From NCBI RefSeq assembly GCF_000626715.1, contig NZ_AQRA01000004.1, positions 124,001-188,000 on the forward strand: DNA of 64,000 nucleotides, written 5' to 3'. The position numbers were made by a program, and so were the translations under genes. Origin of the DNA: Aquimarina atlantica (GTDB lineage: Bacteria; Bacteroidota; Bacteroidia; Flavobacteriales; Flavobacteriaceae). The notes under the pieces were generated by a model. That model saw nothing but the letters and a program-made list of their open reading frames with translations. It was not told where the DNA came from and ran no database searches. Positions 7,721-16,805 of this stretch are shown here, piece by piece. How positions within the stretch are numbered: position 1 is the stretch's first letter; every line of letters begins with the position of its first letter.

Positions 7721-9955
7721 TTGAAAAATTTTATTCAACATATAACTATATTATTTTTAATAAGCTTTACTCTTACTGTACAGTCTCAATCTTCTATAAC
7801 TTCTGATAGTATTCAAAGTTATATTGAAAAAGCTGAGAAGTTACAGGAAGAATACAAGTACGAACAATCTTTGGAAATAGCTCAAGCTGCACTTCATTAT
7901 GCACAATATAATAATGATGATAAGAGTCTTGGGTATATAAATAATATTATTGCCAAAAATTATGAAACTAGTGAAGATGATAATGAAGCCAGAAGATATT
8001 ATAGAAGAGCATTAACCTATGCTCGAAGTTCAAAGAGTGAAGTATTAGAAACAGATCTATACAATAACCTTGCTCGAGTATATACCAAACACAACCTTAC
8101 ACGTAAACAAGGAGTAGGGTATTACAAAAAATCTTATGAGTTTGCCGTAAGGTTAAAAGATACTATAAGAATGATACGTCCATTATTAAATCTTGGAGAA
8201 TATTATATTTCCAGAAATGATTTTGACAGTTCTTATGAATATCTGGCACCGGCAAGAAAGTTGATTCATCAAAAGTCTTCTAATCTGGATAAAACCAAAC
8301 TAAATAGCCTTTTGGGAAAATATTTCCTTAGTGTACGAAAGTTTAAAAAATCGGAAGAATATACAGATAAAGCAATATCATATGCCATTGGTGAAACTAA
8401 AAATAAAGAAAATAACGATGAGTTAATTTCTAGATATTATGAAGAGTTGGCTTCTGCATACGAAACCAAATCGGGTCTATATGTTAAACAAGATGACTAC
8501 AAAAAGGCATACAACTATCAGAAAAAACAATTTCAAAATATATTACAGGCAAACAATCATAAGAAATTAAAAGAGCTTAGACGTGCCAATATTAAGTATG
8601 AAGTTGATATTTTTGAAAAAAGAGCAAAAAAGGCAGAATCTGAGAAAAAAGAAAGTGAATCAGAAGTTGTAAAATGGAGAATTAGTATTATCCTGGGGAT
8701 CATTCTAATTCTAATATCATTAGCTTTCTTAATTAGTTCTTATAAGAATAATATACAAAAGAAAAGGCTTAACAATGATTTACTAGACAAAAACAAGGAA
8801 TTAATAAGTGCCAAAGAAACTGCAGAGCAAGTATCTACTTTAAAATCTCAGTTTATCTCTACTGTAAGTCATGAACTTAGAACACCGCTATATGGCGTAA
8901 TTGGACTTACGTCTCTATTAATGGAAAACCCTGACAAAAAGAAGACCAATGAATATTTAGAATCTTTAAAATTTTCTGGTGATTATCTTTTAGCTTTAAT
9001 TAATGATGTTTTACAGTTAAGCAAAATAGAAACTAATGAGGTTAAACTCGAAAAAGTATCTTTTGATATTAGAACACTCATAGAAGGGATTGTTAACTCT
9101 CTTCATACCAAACAAAAAAGCAACAACAATACTGTTCATATTGATATAGACAAAAAAATAAATACCACTTTACTTGGAGACTCGGTAAGATTATCACAAA
9201 TTTTAATAAATCTAATCGGTAATGCTCTTAAATTTACCAAAGATGGAAACATTTGGGTTAATGTAAAATGTATTGACAATAAGGAAGATAATTATATTTT
9301 ACGATTTATTGTTAGAGATGATGGAATAGGAATCCCTAAAAATAAGCAACAAACAATTTTTGACAACTTTGCACAGGTAAAGAACGAAAACCAAGAATAT
9401 GAAGGTACAGGATTAGGATTAGCAATTGTTAAGAAATTAATTCATCTTCACAATAGTGAAATTCATATAAGAAGTAAAGAAAACCAGGGATCTGAATTCT
9501 ATTTTGATCTGTACTATGAAAAAGCTGTAAAAGAACAGCAGATTTCATTAAAGACAGGAGAAAATTTAAGTATCGGAACAAGCAATTTCTATGTTCTTAT
9601 TGTAGATGATAATAAAATAAATCAAATTGTCACTCAAAATATCCTTAAAAAGAAAGGATACACTTGTAATATTGCAAACAATGGTATGGATGCAATCGAA
9701 ATGTTAAAAAATGAAAAGTTTGATTTGGTATTAATGGACATAAATATGCCTGAAATGAATGGCCTTGAGGCTACCAAAGTAGTACGAACTTTTAATACTA
9801 ATATTCCGATTATAGCACTTACAGCTGTTGAAGAAGGAGAAATAAGAAATCAAGCTTTGTCAGTAGGCATGAATGATGTAATCATTAAACCTTATGACAC
9901 TCAACAATTCTTCCAGACAATAATGAGAAACATCTCAAAAGTAAAAATGATATAG
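7721..9955 (+). CDS. TPR-containing hybrid sensor histidine kinase with receiver domain
   Basis: The 744-residue protein starts at TTG (7721): no ATG precedes the signal-like sequence MKNFIQHITILFLISF. A periplasmic TPR region (about 25-300) and a coiled coil lead to a membrane helix (319-341). The kinase core follows, with phospho-acceptor H384 in SHELRTPLYG, N-box N501, G1 motif DDGIGIP near 534 and G2 motif GTGLGLAIV near 562. The C-terminal receiver (about 623-740) has D629/D630, phospho-acceptor D673 in LMDINMPEMNG and the KPYD lysine. No DNA-binding domain or partner regulator is adjacent, so its output is unknown. Confidence 0.93.
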   Translation: MKNFIQHITILFLISFTLTVQSQSSITSDSIQSYIEKAEKLQEEYKYEQSLEIAQAALHYAQYNNDDKSLGYINNIIAKNYETSEDDNEARRYYRRALTYARSSKSEVLETDLYNNLARVYTKHNLTRKQGVGYYKKSYEFAVRLKDTIRMIRPLLNLGEYYISRNDFDSSYEYLAPARKLIHQKSSNLDKTKLNSLLGKYFLSVRKFKKSEEYTDKAISYAIGETKNKENNDELISRYYEELASAYETKSGLYVKQDDYKKAYNYQKKQFQNILQANNHKKLKELRRANIKYEVDIFEKRAKKAESEKKESESEVVKWRISIILGIILILISLAFLISSYKNNIQKKRLNNDLLDKNKELISAKETAEQVSTLKSQFISTVSHELRTPLYGVIGLTSLLMENPDKKKTNEYLESLKFSGDYLLALINDVLQLSKIETNEVKLEKVSFDIRTLIEGIVNSLHTKQKSNNNTVHIDIDKKINTTLLGDSVRLSQILINLIGNALKFTKDGNIWVNVKCIDNKEDNYILRFIVRDDGIGIPKNKQQTIFDNFAQVKNENQEYEGTGLGLAIVKKLIHLHNSEIHIRSKENQGSEFYFDLYYEKAVKEQQISLKTGENLSIGTSNFYVLIVDDNKINQIVTQNILKKKGYTCNIANNGMDAIEMLKNEKFDLVLMDINMPEMNGLEATKVVRTFNTNIPIIALTAVEEGEIRNQALSVGMNDVIIKPYDTQQFFQTIMRNISKVKMI

Positions 9956-10077
9956 CCCAGTTAAAAAGGGCGAAACGAAATCTGTTATATTCGATCATTT
10001 AATCTGTTAAATCTTATCTGATTTCTTCTGAAAGTCTTAATTTAGATGCGATAACTATAAGATTTACCACATTCATT

Positions 10078-11247
10078 ATGAACACAAAAAACATGGGGTT
10101 TAATACCATCTGTACTCATCATGGCGAAATTAAGGATGAACAATTTAAAGGAGCTATATCGCCAATTTATATGTCTACCTCTTATGCTTTTGAAGGTGTA
10201 GATGTAAAACGTTATCCCAGGTATTTTAACACTCCCAATCAAGAAGCGTTGTCTAAAAAAATAGCTAAGCTCGAAAAAGGAGAATCTTCTTTGATTTTTG
10301 GTAGTGGTATGGCAGCGATAAGCACTACACTATTTGCATTTTTACAGAAAGGAGATCATATCGTTTTACAACGTACACTCTATGGGGGGACTGCCAATCT
10401 CATTAATGAAGAGTTTAAAAAACATGGTATAGAATTTTCTTATGTAGATGCTCAAACCCCAGAAGGTTTTAAACAAAAAATACAACCTAATACCAAAGTA
10501 ATCTATATAGAAACACCTTCTAATCCTCTACTCACAATTATTGACATTAAATCTATTGCTGATTTAGCAAAAGAAAATAATATTGTTACTATTATAGATA
10601 ACACTTTTGCGTCTCCTGTAAATCAAAATCCAATTCTATTTGGTATTGATATCGTTATTCATTCTGCTACCAAATACCTGGGAGGCCACAGTGATATTCT
10701 AGCAGGGGCTGTCATTTCTAGCGAGAAAAATATCGATCAGATATTTCAGGTTGCTAAGAACTTTGGTGGCAGTTTAAGCGACTTTACAGTATGGATGTTA
10801 GAGAGAAGTATAAAAACACTGGGCATTAGAGTACAACGCCAGAATAAGAATGCGCTTAAACTTGCTAAATGGCTTAAAAAACATGAAGATATTGCCAGAG
10901 TCTATTATCCTGGATTGAAATCACATCCCGACCATGAGATTGCTAAAAAACAAATGACAGGTTATGGTGGTATGCTATCTTTTGAATTAAAAGAAGGCAT
11001 AGATGCCAGTAAATTTCAAAAAGAATTAAAGCTAATAAAAAGCTCTATGAGTCTTGCCGGAGTCGAAAGCACTATACTATCCCCTACCCTTACCTCACAT
11101 GCATTACTTACCGAAGAAGAACGAAATTTGCAGGGGATCAAAGATGGGTTATTACGATTAAGCGTAGGAATCGAAGAAAAAGAAGATTTAATGCAAGATA
11201 TACAACAAGCCATAGAAAAAGTAAAAGTCCCAGAATTAGAACATTAA
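10078..11247 (+). CDS. PLP-dependent trans-sulfuration enzyme (cystathionine gamma-synthase / methionine gamma-lyase family)
   Basis: The 389-residue cytoplasmic protein belongs to the Cys/Met metabolism PLP enzymes. The PLP lysine is K199 in HSATKYLGGHSD. Other family blocks are FGSGMAAIS (near 78), YGGT (near 102), ETPSNP (near 146) and a C-terminal GVESTILSPTLTSHA that binds the substrate carboxylate. Members act on cystathionine, methionine or O-acylhomoserine, and substrate cannot be fixed from the sequence. It ends three bases before bshB1, so both sit in one operon. This links sulfur amino-acid supply with low-molecular-weight thiol synthesis. Confidence 0.93.
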   Translation: MNTKNMGFNTICTHHGEIKDEQFKGAISPIYMSTSYAFEGVDVKRYPRYFNTPNQEALSKKIAKLEKGESSLIFGSGMAAISTTLFAFLQKGDHIVLQRTLYGGTANLINEEFKKHGIEFSYVDAQTPEGFKQKIQPNTKVIYIETPSNPLLTIIDIKSIADLAKENNIVTIIDNTFASPVNQNPILFGIDIVIHSATKYLGGHSDILAGAVISSEKNIDQIFQVAKNFGGSLSDFTVWMLERSIKTLGIRVQRQNKNALKLAKWLKKHEDIARVYYPGLKSHPDHEIAKKQMTGYGGMLSFELKEGIDASKFQKELKLIKSSMSLAGVESTILSPTLTSHALLTEEERNLQGIKDGLLRLSVGIEEKEDLMQDIQQAIEKVKVPELEH

Positions 11248-11250
11248 AAT

Positions 11251-11967
11251 ATGAAGTTAGATATTCTAGCCATAGGAGCTCATCCTGATGATGTAGAACT
11301 AAGTTGTTCAGGCACCATAGCCAAAGAAGTTAGTAGAGGTAAAAAAGTTGGAATACTGGATCTTACCCGAGGAGAACTAGGAACAAGAGGTACTCCCGAA
11401 ATTAGAGATCAGGAAGCAAAAAATGCTTCTAAGATCCTAGGAGTTGCTACCCGCGAAAATTTGGGTTTTAAAGATGGGTTCTTCATAAATGATCAACATC
11501 ATCAATTAGAGGTCATAAAAAAAATAAGAAAATATAAACCCGAAATTGTACTGTGTAATGCAATTGTTGATCGCCATATAGACCATGGCAAAGGAAGTAA
11601 ACTAGCTAGTGATTCTTGCTTTTTGTCGGGATTAAAAAAAATTGAAACCACTCTTGATGGTGTAAATCAAGATCCATGGAGACCCAAACACGTATATCAC
11701 TATATACAATGGGCCAATATTGAGCCTGACTTTGTCGTAGATATTAGTAGTCATATCGATAAAAAAATAGAAAGCGTTATGGCATATACTTCTCAATTTT
11801 ACGATGCAGGTAGTAAAGAGCCTGTTACTCCTATCTCGAGTAAGAATTTTATTGAAAGCGTAAAGTATCGTGCTGCCGATTTAGGACGAATAATAGGTGT
11901 AAATCATGCCGAAGGCTTTACCGTAGAACGCTATATAGCAGTCGATTCTATTTTTGATTTAATTTAA
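11251..11967 (+). CDS. bshB1: Bacillithiol biosynthesis deacetylase BshB1
   Basis: The 238-residue LmbE/PIG-L family enzyme removes acetyl from GlcNAc-malate, the second step of bacillithiol synthesis. The zinc motif AHPDDVE (H11, D13, D14) and the later motif DRHIDHGKG near residues 110-118 supply metal ligands. The block TRGELGTRG is typical of BshB1 rather than mycothiol MshB. It follows the PLP enzyme with a three-base gap. No bshA or bshC is in the window. Its presence shows the organism uses bacillithiol, as many Flavobacteriaceae do. Confidence 0.95.
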   Translation: MKLDILAIGAHPDDVELSCSGTIAKEVSRGKKVGILDLTRGELGTRGTPEIRDQEAKNASKILGVATRENLGFKDGFFINDQHHQLEVIKKIRKYKPEIVLCNAIVDRHIDHGKGSKLASDSCFLSGLKKIETTLDGVNQDPWRPKHVYHYIQWANIEPDFVVDISSHIDKKIESVMAYTSQFYDAGSKEPVTPISSKNFIESVKYRAADLGRIIGVNHAEGFTVERYIAVDSIFDLI

Positions 11968-11979
11968 TTCAAAAAAATG

Positions 11980-12010
11980 TTTGTAGAAAGCTATAAATAC
12001 TTTATTTTTG
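11980..12010 (+). promoter_or_regulatory. Flavobacterial promoter of tRNA-His
   Basis: TTTG at 11980-11983, a 19-base spacer, then TATTTTTG at 12003-12010: an exact TTTG-N19-TAnnTTTG match, 16 bases upstream of the tRNA. It is one of the two clearest promoters in the window. Confidence 0.8.
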
Positions 12011-12025
12011 CACCCGAAATTAAAT

Positions 12026-12100
12026 GGTGGTTGTAGCTCAGTTGGTTAGAGCGCCTGATTGTGGTTCAGGAGGTCGTCGGTTCGAGACCGATCTTCCACC
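12026..12100 (+). tRNA. tRNA-His (anticodon GTG)
   Basis: A full cloverleaf is visible: D-stem GCTC/GAGC, anticodon stem CCTGA/TCAGG with loop TTGTGGT giving anticodon GTG, and T-arm with TTCGAGA. G at 12026 is the G-1 residue that pairs with discriminator C73 (12100), the histidine identity element. The 3' CCA is not encoded. Acceptor positions 5-68 and 6-67 are tandem T-T mismatches. Its own promoter and terminator make it a single-gene transcript. Confidence 0.95.
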
Positions 12101-12110
12101 CTTTATAATA

Positions 12111-12136
12111 AAAAGCCCTTTTTCAAGGGCTTTTTT
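12111..12136. terminator. Bidirectional terminator after tRNA-His
   Basis: Stem AAAAGCCCTT/AAGGGCTTTT (12111-12120 with 12125-12134), 4-base loop, T run on both strands. It serves the tRNA on the plus strand and the M28 peptidase gene on the minus strand. Confidence 0.88.
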
Positions 12137-12173
12137 GTTTCATTATAGTTTGTGTTTTATTTTAACCATCTTA

Positions 12174-13232
12174 TTATTCACCTTCTTTAGCACCATCAAC
12201 AATAATTCTCTCTGCTCTATTTGCTACTTCCCAGGCGGTATAAAATACTAACTTTGCTCTTTTAGTCATGAGTTCATATTCTATTTTATCTGGTGTATCG
12301 GTTGGTTTATGATAATCCTCATGTACTCCATTAAAATAAAATATGATAGGAATATTATGTTTTGCAAAATTGTAATGATCACTTCTAAAATAAAATCGAT
12401 TAGGATCGTTTTCAGCATTATATGTATAATCCAAATCTAATTTGGTATGCTCGGCGTTTACTTTTTCGCTGATATTGTGTAATTCTGTACTTAACCGATC
12501 GCTACCGATTAAATAGACATAATTGCTTTTATCCTTTCCCTCATGTTTTTTATCAATTCTTCCTATCATATCGATATTGAGGTCGGTTACTGTATTTTCT
12601 AAAGGAAAAACAGGGTTCTCTGTATAAAATTTAGAACCATACAATCCTTTTTCTTCACCTGTAACATGCAAAAATAAAATAGATCGCTTTGGCCCCTTAC
12701 CATCTTTCTTTGCTTTCATAAAGGCATCTGCTATTTCTAATATACTTACTGTTCCAGAACCATCATCATCGGCACCATTATAAACATTATCATCTTTATC
12801 AATCCCTACATGATCATAATGCGCAGAAATCACTACAATCTCATCAGGTTTTTCTGTACCTTCAATAAACGCCAATACATTCTCTGAAGATTTGATACCT
12901 CCCCTAAAATAGCTTTCTGGAATTTCCTGATAATAATCATCTCCTCCTAAAGGAGAAGGGATACCCATTCTTTGGTATTGCTTTTTTAAATATTCTGCGG
13001 CTTTCTTCTGACCCGGCTCTCCTGTATCACGTCCTTCAAACTCATCTCCTGCAAAAACGTATAAATAATCTTTTAATTCTTTAGCAGTAATGCTTTCGGC
13101 ATAAGTAACTGCAGTTAATTCTGTATTCACACTAGTATGTGAATCTATTTTTGGGTTAGTAGGTGTAGAATTTTGTGAAGTCCCACAACAACTGACTATA
13201 AATGAGCTAACTAGTATTATAGTATTTTTCAT
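12174..13232 (-). CDS. M28 family zinc aminopeptidase, lipoprotein
   Basis: The 352-residue exported protein starts with a signal whose lipobox is IVSC (C15 or C16). The M28 catalytic domain carries the expected metal ligands: H138 and D140 in SAHYDH, D155 in NGADDD, catalytic E193 and ligand E194 in TGEEKG, D221 in DMIGR, and H308 in DYHKPTDT. Such enzymes release N-terminal amino acids from peptides at the cell envelope. The spacer after the lipobox is Ser/Thr/Asn-rich. The gene stands alone between two tRNA genes and ends before a strong terminator. Confidence 0.94.
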   Translation of the reverse strand: MKNTIILVSSFIVSCCGTSQNSTPTNPKIDSHTSVNTELTAVTYAESITAKELKDYLYVFAGDEFEGRDTGEPGQKKAAEYLKKQYQRMGIPSPLGGDDYYQEIPESYFRGGIKSSENVLAFIEGTEKPDEIVVISAHYDHVGIDKDDNVYNGADDDGSGTVSILEIADAFMKAKKDGKGPKRSILFLHVTGEEKGLYGSKFYTENPVFPLENTVTDLNIDMIGRIDKKHEGKDKSNYVYLIGSDRLSTELHNISEKVNAEHTKLDLDYTYNAENDPNRFYFRSDHYNFAKHNIPIIFYFNGVHEDYHKPTDTPDKIEYELMTKRAKLVFYTAWEVANRAERIIVDGAKEGE

Positions 13233-13357
13233 GTAATAATTTAATTAATAAAGCACAATATACTCAATTCATCTCATATGAATAAGGGAATACCCTTTTT
13301 AAAGAAAATATCTCTTAAATTATTTTAAATTTTTCTTTTTAGAATTAAAAAAGGTTT

Positions 13358-13365
13358 TATATTTG
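13358..13365 (+). promoter_or_regulatory. -7 promoter box of tRNA-Ser
   Basis: Plus strand reads TATATTTG, an exact TAnnTTTG match, 38 bases before the tRNA. The -33 element is a degenerate T-rich stretch. Confidence 0.6.
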
Positions 13366-13403
13366 CACCCGCATTCAGGGAATACCTGATGAGACTAAAC
13401 ACT

Positions 13404-13488
13404 GGAGAAATGGCAGAGTGGTCGAATGCGGCAGTCTTGAAAACTGTTGAGGGTCACACCTCCGGGGGTTCGAATCCCTCTTTCTCCG
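13404..13488 (+). tRNA. tRNA-Ser (anticodon TGA)
   Basis: An 85-base class II tRNA: acceptor GGAGAAA pairs with TTTCTCC, discriminator G at 13488, anticodon loop CTTGAAA with TGA, and a long variable arm (about 13449-13464). The T-loop is GTTCGAATC. CCA is not encoded. It reads UCA codons, which are common in this A/T-rich genome. Confidence 0.96.
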
Positions 13489-13511
13489 CAAGGAATGTAT
13501 TAAGTTCCTAT

Positions 13512-13545
13512 AAAAGCCCATAAATATGATTTTTATGGGCTTTTT
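13512..13545. terminator. Bidirectional terminator after tRNA-Ser
   Basis: Stem AAAGCCCATAAA pairing with TTTATGGGCTTT plus T runs. It lies between tRNA-Ser and the convergent flavodoxin-like gene ending at 13580 on the minus strand. Confidence 0.85.
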
Positions 13546-13579
13546 AATTCTTACACTTTTTAGAGAAAACCATCAAAGT

Positions 13580-14113
13580 TTATGTCGTTTCTTTTTTAGC
13601 TATATATGTTTCTAAAAACTTATGATATATATCTACTTTTTTTAACCTTGTAAGATCTTCTTGAGTTACTTTATAAGCACCTTTACGCTCTTGTTCTGGA
13701 GTAATGAATGTTCGGGTTTCGAATTCTATGATTACTTTAGGCTCATAATCCGCCAATTTTCTTAATTGAGCCATAATTTTTTCTTTTTGCGTATCGCGAC
13801 CAGAACACAATGTTATAAATGAATAGTTTGTAAGGTATTCTTTGTTTTTTTTGATAAAGGTTTTCATCGGATGCGCTATGATATAGTTCCAAATAGGAGC
13901 CACCAAAACAATATGGTGGTAGTCATTCCACAAGATGTTTAGTTCATTGATCCTAGGAAAACGATTAAACAACATATCTAACATAATCCTGAACATCCCT
14001 CGTTTTTTGGGTTCGGTGATTTGCAACAGATCTGCTTCCAGATCTTTGGCTAGATCTTTAGCCAATAATTCATTGTTTCCAGAAAAGGAAAAGTAAACGA
14101 TTAGAGTTTTCAT
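13580..14113 (-). CDS. Flavodoxin family protein
   Basis: The 177-residue cytoplasmic protein has a flavodoxin fold. The N-terminal strand TLIVYFSFSGNNELLA holds the phosphate-binding loop for FMN (residues near 9-14), and PIWNYIIAHPMKTF (near 73-86) is the second flavin loop seen in flavodoxin-like and NAD(P)H:quinone reductase-type proteins. The substrate or redox partner is unknown. It is the last gene of a minus-strand group with a second flavodoxin-like protein and a small membrane protein. The group could handle membrane electron transfer, but this is only inferred. Confidence 0.8.
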   Translation of the reverse strand: MKTLIVYFSFSGNNELLAKDLAKDLEADLLQITEPKKRGMFRIMLDMLFNRFPRINELNILWNDYHHIVLVAPIWNYIIAHPMKTFIKKNKEYLTNYSFITLCSGRDTQKEKIMAQLRKLADYEPKVIIEFETRTFITPEQERKGAYKVTQEDLTRLKKVDIYHKFLETYIAKKETT

Positions 14114-14230
14114 AATGGTGCATTTTGTGTAAGAATTATTTGAAAAACGACTTAAATTCTGGTAACTGCGAAAGCAATAATATCATCTACCAGATCATAA
14201 ATCAAGTAGTAAAACCATAACTATTTTAAA

Positions 14231-14830
14231 CTATTTCTGAATTCTTTCAGCTATTTCTTTTCCAAAGTCATTTGCCATTTCTACAGCAATTTTACTATTT
14301 GATCTTTTTGTTTTTGATTCGGTATTGGGTTTCATTAACCAAAATACTCTTGAATCAATAAGTATGGCTTCTTTTTGTTTGATCAACTCTTCAAGCAAAC
14401 GTTGAGATCTTTTTGTAGAGCCGCTACCTAAAGTGATCGCAACTACATGCTTTCTCTGTAAATAATCTATATTTTTTATGTGATCACGAATTGCTTTATC
14501 GGGAGCCCAATTATAAGTATTCGCACAGAACACATATAAATCAAAAGACTCTTTTTCAAATTTTTTGGCAGCAGCTACTGTAACCACTTTTGATCCCCAA
14601 CCCTTCTCTAACAAGCCTTCTGCAAATGACTTGCTTACTTTTTCATCAAGATTATAAATCGGATCAGGGTCATAAACAATAAGTGCCTTCTGATCGCTAT
14701 TAGCCGACCCAACGACAGCAATCTTTTCAGGTCCTTTTTTATCCACAATAACAGTAAGCACTATCCAAACAATCAATGTTAATCCCAATATTACCAGAAT
14801 ATTTATCATGATCCTTTTTCTTCTTTTCAT
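14231..14830 (-). CDS. Membrane-anchored flavodoxin-like protein
   Basis: The 199-residue protein has a basic start (MKRRKRIM) and one N-terminal membrane helix (about 8-28). The soluble domain has a flavodoxin-like pattern: ALIVYDPDP (near 49), YVFCANTYNWAPDKAIRDH (near 99-117) and VAITLGSGSTKRS (near 129-141). The phosphate loop is unlike the classical T/S-x-T/S-G-x-T, so FMN binding is uncertain. With the helix at the N-terminus the domain is expected outside the membrane, odd for a flavoprotein. It is encoded next to a flavodoxin and a four-helix membrane protein. Confidence 0.7.
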   Translation of the reverse strand: MKRRKRIMINILVILGLTLIVWIVLTVIVDKKGPEKIAVVGSANSDQKALIVYDPDPIYNLDEKVSKSFAEGLLEKGWGSKVVTVAAAKKFEKESFDLYVFCANTYNWAPDKAIRDHIKNIDYLQRKHVVAITLGSGSTKRSQRLLEELIKQKEAILIDSRVFWLMKPNTESKTKRSNSKIAVEMANDFGKEIAERIQK

Positions 14831-14857
14831 TATCCGTAATTATATTTTTTAAAAAGA

Positions 14858-15244
14858 TTAATATGGAACCAGTTCATATCCTGCATTCAGCAAGAGAACT
14901 CCTACTAAAAACAGAAGTACGTATAACACTTGTACTAATTTTATATTGATAAATTCTAACCATTTGGCGGTTCCTTTCGGAAAGATAAACAGCAACAACC
15001 CCATACCTAATGAAATCCAACCTATGACAGTAATGATAAATTTCCAGTTTGGTTCCCATATATTATGAAAAAGGATGTTGAGTAATCCCACAATAATTGT
15101 TATAAATGAAGTTATAATTACAAATTTTTGATCTTTTAAGTCCTCAAAAATCTGTTTGATCCTATTGGGGTTAAAACTCAATACGAAGAAAAATATAATC
15201 AAATACCAACCCCAAAATTTTGCTAAAAATATAGATATGTCCAT
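14858..15244 (-). CDS. Small four-helix membrane protein of unknown function
   Basis: The 128-residue protein has four predicted membrane segments (about 8-24, 41-62, 70-92 and 102-122) with short loops. No catalytic motif is seen. It is 27 bases from the anchored flavodoxin-like gene and on the same strand, so the three genes 15244-13580 are probably one transcript. It could be a partner of the flavodoxin-like proteins; there is no direct evidence. Confidence 0.7.
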   Translation of the reverse strand: MDISIFLAKFWGWYLIIFFFVLSFNPNRIKQIFEDLKDQKFVIITSFITIIVGLLNILFHNIWEPNWKFIITVIGWISLGMGLLLFIFPKGTAKWLEFINIKLVQVLYVLLFLVGVLLLNAGYELVPY

Positions 15245-15441
15245 AATAAACTTTTATATGATCCATCTCAAATATAGAAACTACACTCCTTTTTTAATAT
15301 GACCAATGTCATTAGAGCATTCTTTAAAATCTACTCATAAGTCTAGTGTTGCGATAGCACTTAAATATTTAAAAATCTGATAATTATCATTGTGAGATAA
15401 TTCATATGCAATTATTTTTATTTTTCTGAAAAACCACCATA

Positions 15442-16200
15442 ATGAAACCTGAAATCGTAAAAAAAGGAACTAATTATTTTCAGCAGCTAACATCTGTAGA
15501 AATCAATAATCAAATTTGGTTCATTGTTGATGAAGTAGTAAAAGTGCTTGAGTTAGGAAATCCGGATGAAGTTTGGAGTACACTGGATATAGAAGAACGT
15601 TTTGCTACCGAAATATTTTATAATGGAGCTCAAAAAAACGCGAACCTGATTTCTGAAAGTGGTTTATATTCTTTAATTTTTAAAAGTACCACAAACAGTG
15701 CTAAAAAATTTAGAAAATGGGTCACTAATCAGGTTTTACCGCTAATACGTGTTAGAGGGTATTATACTACAAAGCGATTAGAAATACCCAATTTTGTAAT
15801 CCGGTTTAATGATAATTGGGATCGCATATCTTCTGGCTATTTTTCGATATTAAGCGAACTTTTTATTAGGTTATATGGACGGTTTGAACAAGAAGGGTAT
15901 ATTTTACCCAACAAAGCTTTAGACGGTAAAGAAATACGGCCAGATATTAGTGTTTCTATTCATTTTGAAAAACATCTTGAAGAAAATTATCCACAATATA
16001 ACCGTGAATTTAAAACCTATCTTCATCGATTACCAAATGGTAAAGAAATAGAAGTGAAACAATACAGGAATCATTTGCTTCCCACATTTATAGATTTTGT
16101 AGACAATCATTGGTTACCCGAACATGCATATACCTATTTTAAAAGTCGTGATAAAGAAGCCTTAAAATACCTTCCAAAATTAATCGGATCAGAAGCTTGA
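15442..16200 (+). CDS. BRO-N domain protein with C-terminal P63C-like region
   Basis: The 252-residue protein begins with a BRO-N (phage antirepressor) fold. Residues about 15-105 contain the family pattern from QIWFIVDEVVKVLELGNP through LISESGLYSLIFKST to KFRKWVTNQVLPLIR. Residues 120-250 match the P63C-type region often attached to it. BRO-N domains bind DNA and occur in phage antirepressors and KilA-type regulators. No other phage gene is near, so this may be a domesticated regulator or a lone remnant. The product is full length. It is flanked by genes on the opposite strand and has its own 197-base upstream region. Confidence 0.8.
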   Translation: MKPEIVKKGTNYFQQLTSVEINNQIWFIVDEVVKVLELGNPDEVWSTLDIEERFATEIFYNGAQKNANLISESGLYSLIFKSTTNSAKKFRKWVTNQVLPLIRVRGYYTTKRLEIPNFVIRFNDNWDRISSGYFSILSELFIRLYGRFEQEGYILPNKALDGKEIRPDISVSIHFEKHLEENYPQYNREFKTYLHRLPNGKEIEVKQYRNHLLPTFIDFVDNHWLPEHAYTYFKSRDKEALKYLPKLIGSEA

Positions 16201-16363
16201 TATCACACTTTTTATTTCGATTCGTAAAATAAGTAACGGTACAAATTCTCTACATTGTTCCCGAAATATTTTATCATGACATTTTTATACCTTAGTTAAT
16301 TATGATCGGTTATCTTATGAAGATTTTCACGTATATCTCTCAAAAAAGGAATTTTACAAACGA

Positions 16364-16804
16364 TCATGTTTTCATTTTATAGAGATGTAAATCTTTTCCC
16401 CAATAATGTTCTTCGATATGATATGTTTTTAATCCAAATTTCGCATAAAATTGATATGCATGCTGCGAAGTCCAAACTTCAATATTATGTATATCTACGT
16501 TTTTTTCTATCTCTTCTAAACAGTGCAAAATCATTTTTCTGCCTATCCCTTTACCTTTAAAATCCGGGTGAATAAAATCCCACGAAAGCCTTGCGGTAGT
16601 ATCATCACTCTTATGATAACCTCCACAACCAATTACCTTATTCTCTTTCTTTACAACAAAATATGTTTTACCATGTGTCTTTAAGTAGCCTGTAAGGTCT
16701 TCCCATTCTTTTTCGGCAAAATACTCGGGAACATTTAGAAAAAATATATTCTTGAGTTCGGGTAACTGTTCTTCTCTATATCTAATAATTTGCTCTTCAA
16801 GCAT
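16364..16804 (-). CDS. GNAT family N-acetyltransferase
   Basis: The 146-residue cytoplasmic protein has the GNAT core: strand FVVKKENKVIGCGGY (residues about 53-67) and acetyl-CoA loop HPDFKGKGIGRKMI (about 79-92; the R/Q-x-x-G-x-G/A pattern). The C-terminal part IEVWTSQHAYQFYAKFGLKT is typical of the fold's closing helices. The acceptor substrate is unknown. The start codon lies one base past the stop of the upstream propeller gene, so the two are co-transcribed. Confidence 0.88.
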   Translation of the reverse strand: MLEEQIIRYREEQLPELKNIFFLNVPEYFAEKEWEDLTGYLKTHGKTYFVVKKENKVIGCGGYHKSDDTTARLSWDFIHPDFKGKGIGRKMILHCLEEIEKNVDIHNIEVWTSQHAYQFYAKFGLKTYHIEEHYWGKDLHLYKMKT

Positions 16805-16805
16805 T

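Noticed and set aside
12024..12251. 75-codon plus-strand frame covering tRNA-His
   Set aside because: It starts two bases before the tRNA and runs through its terminator; the sequence is fully explained by the tRNA.
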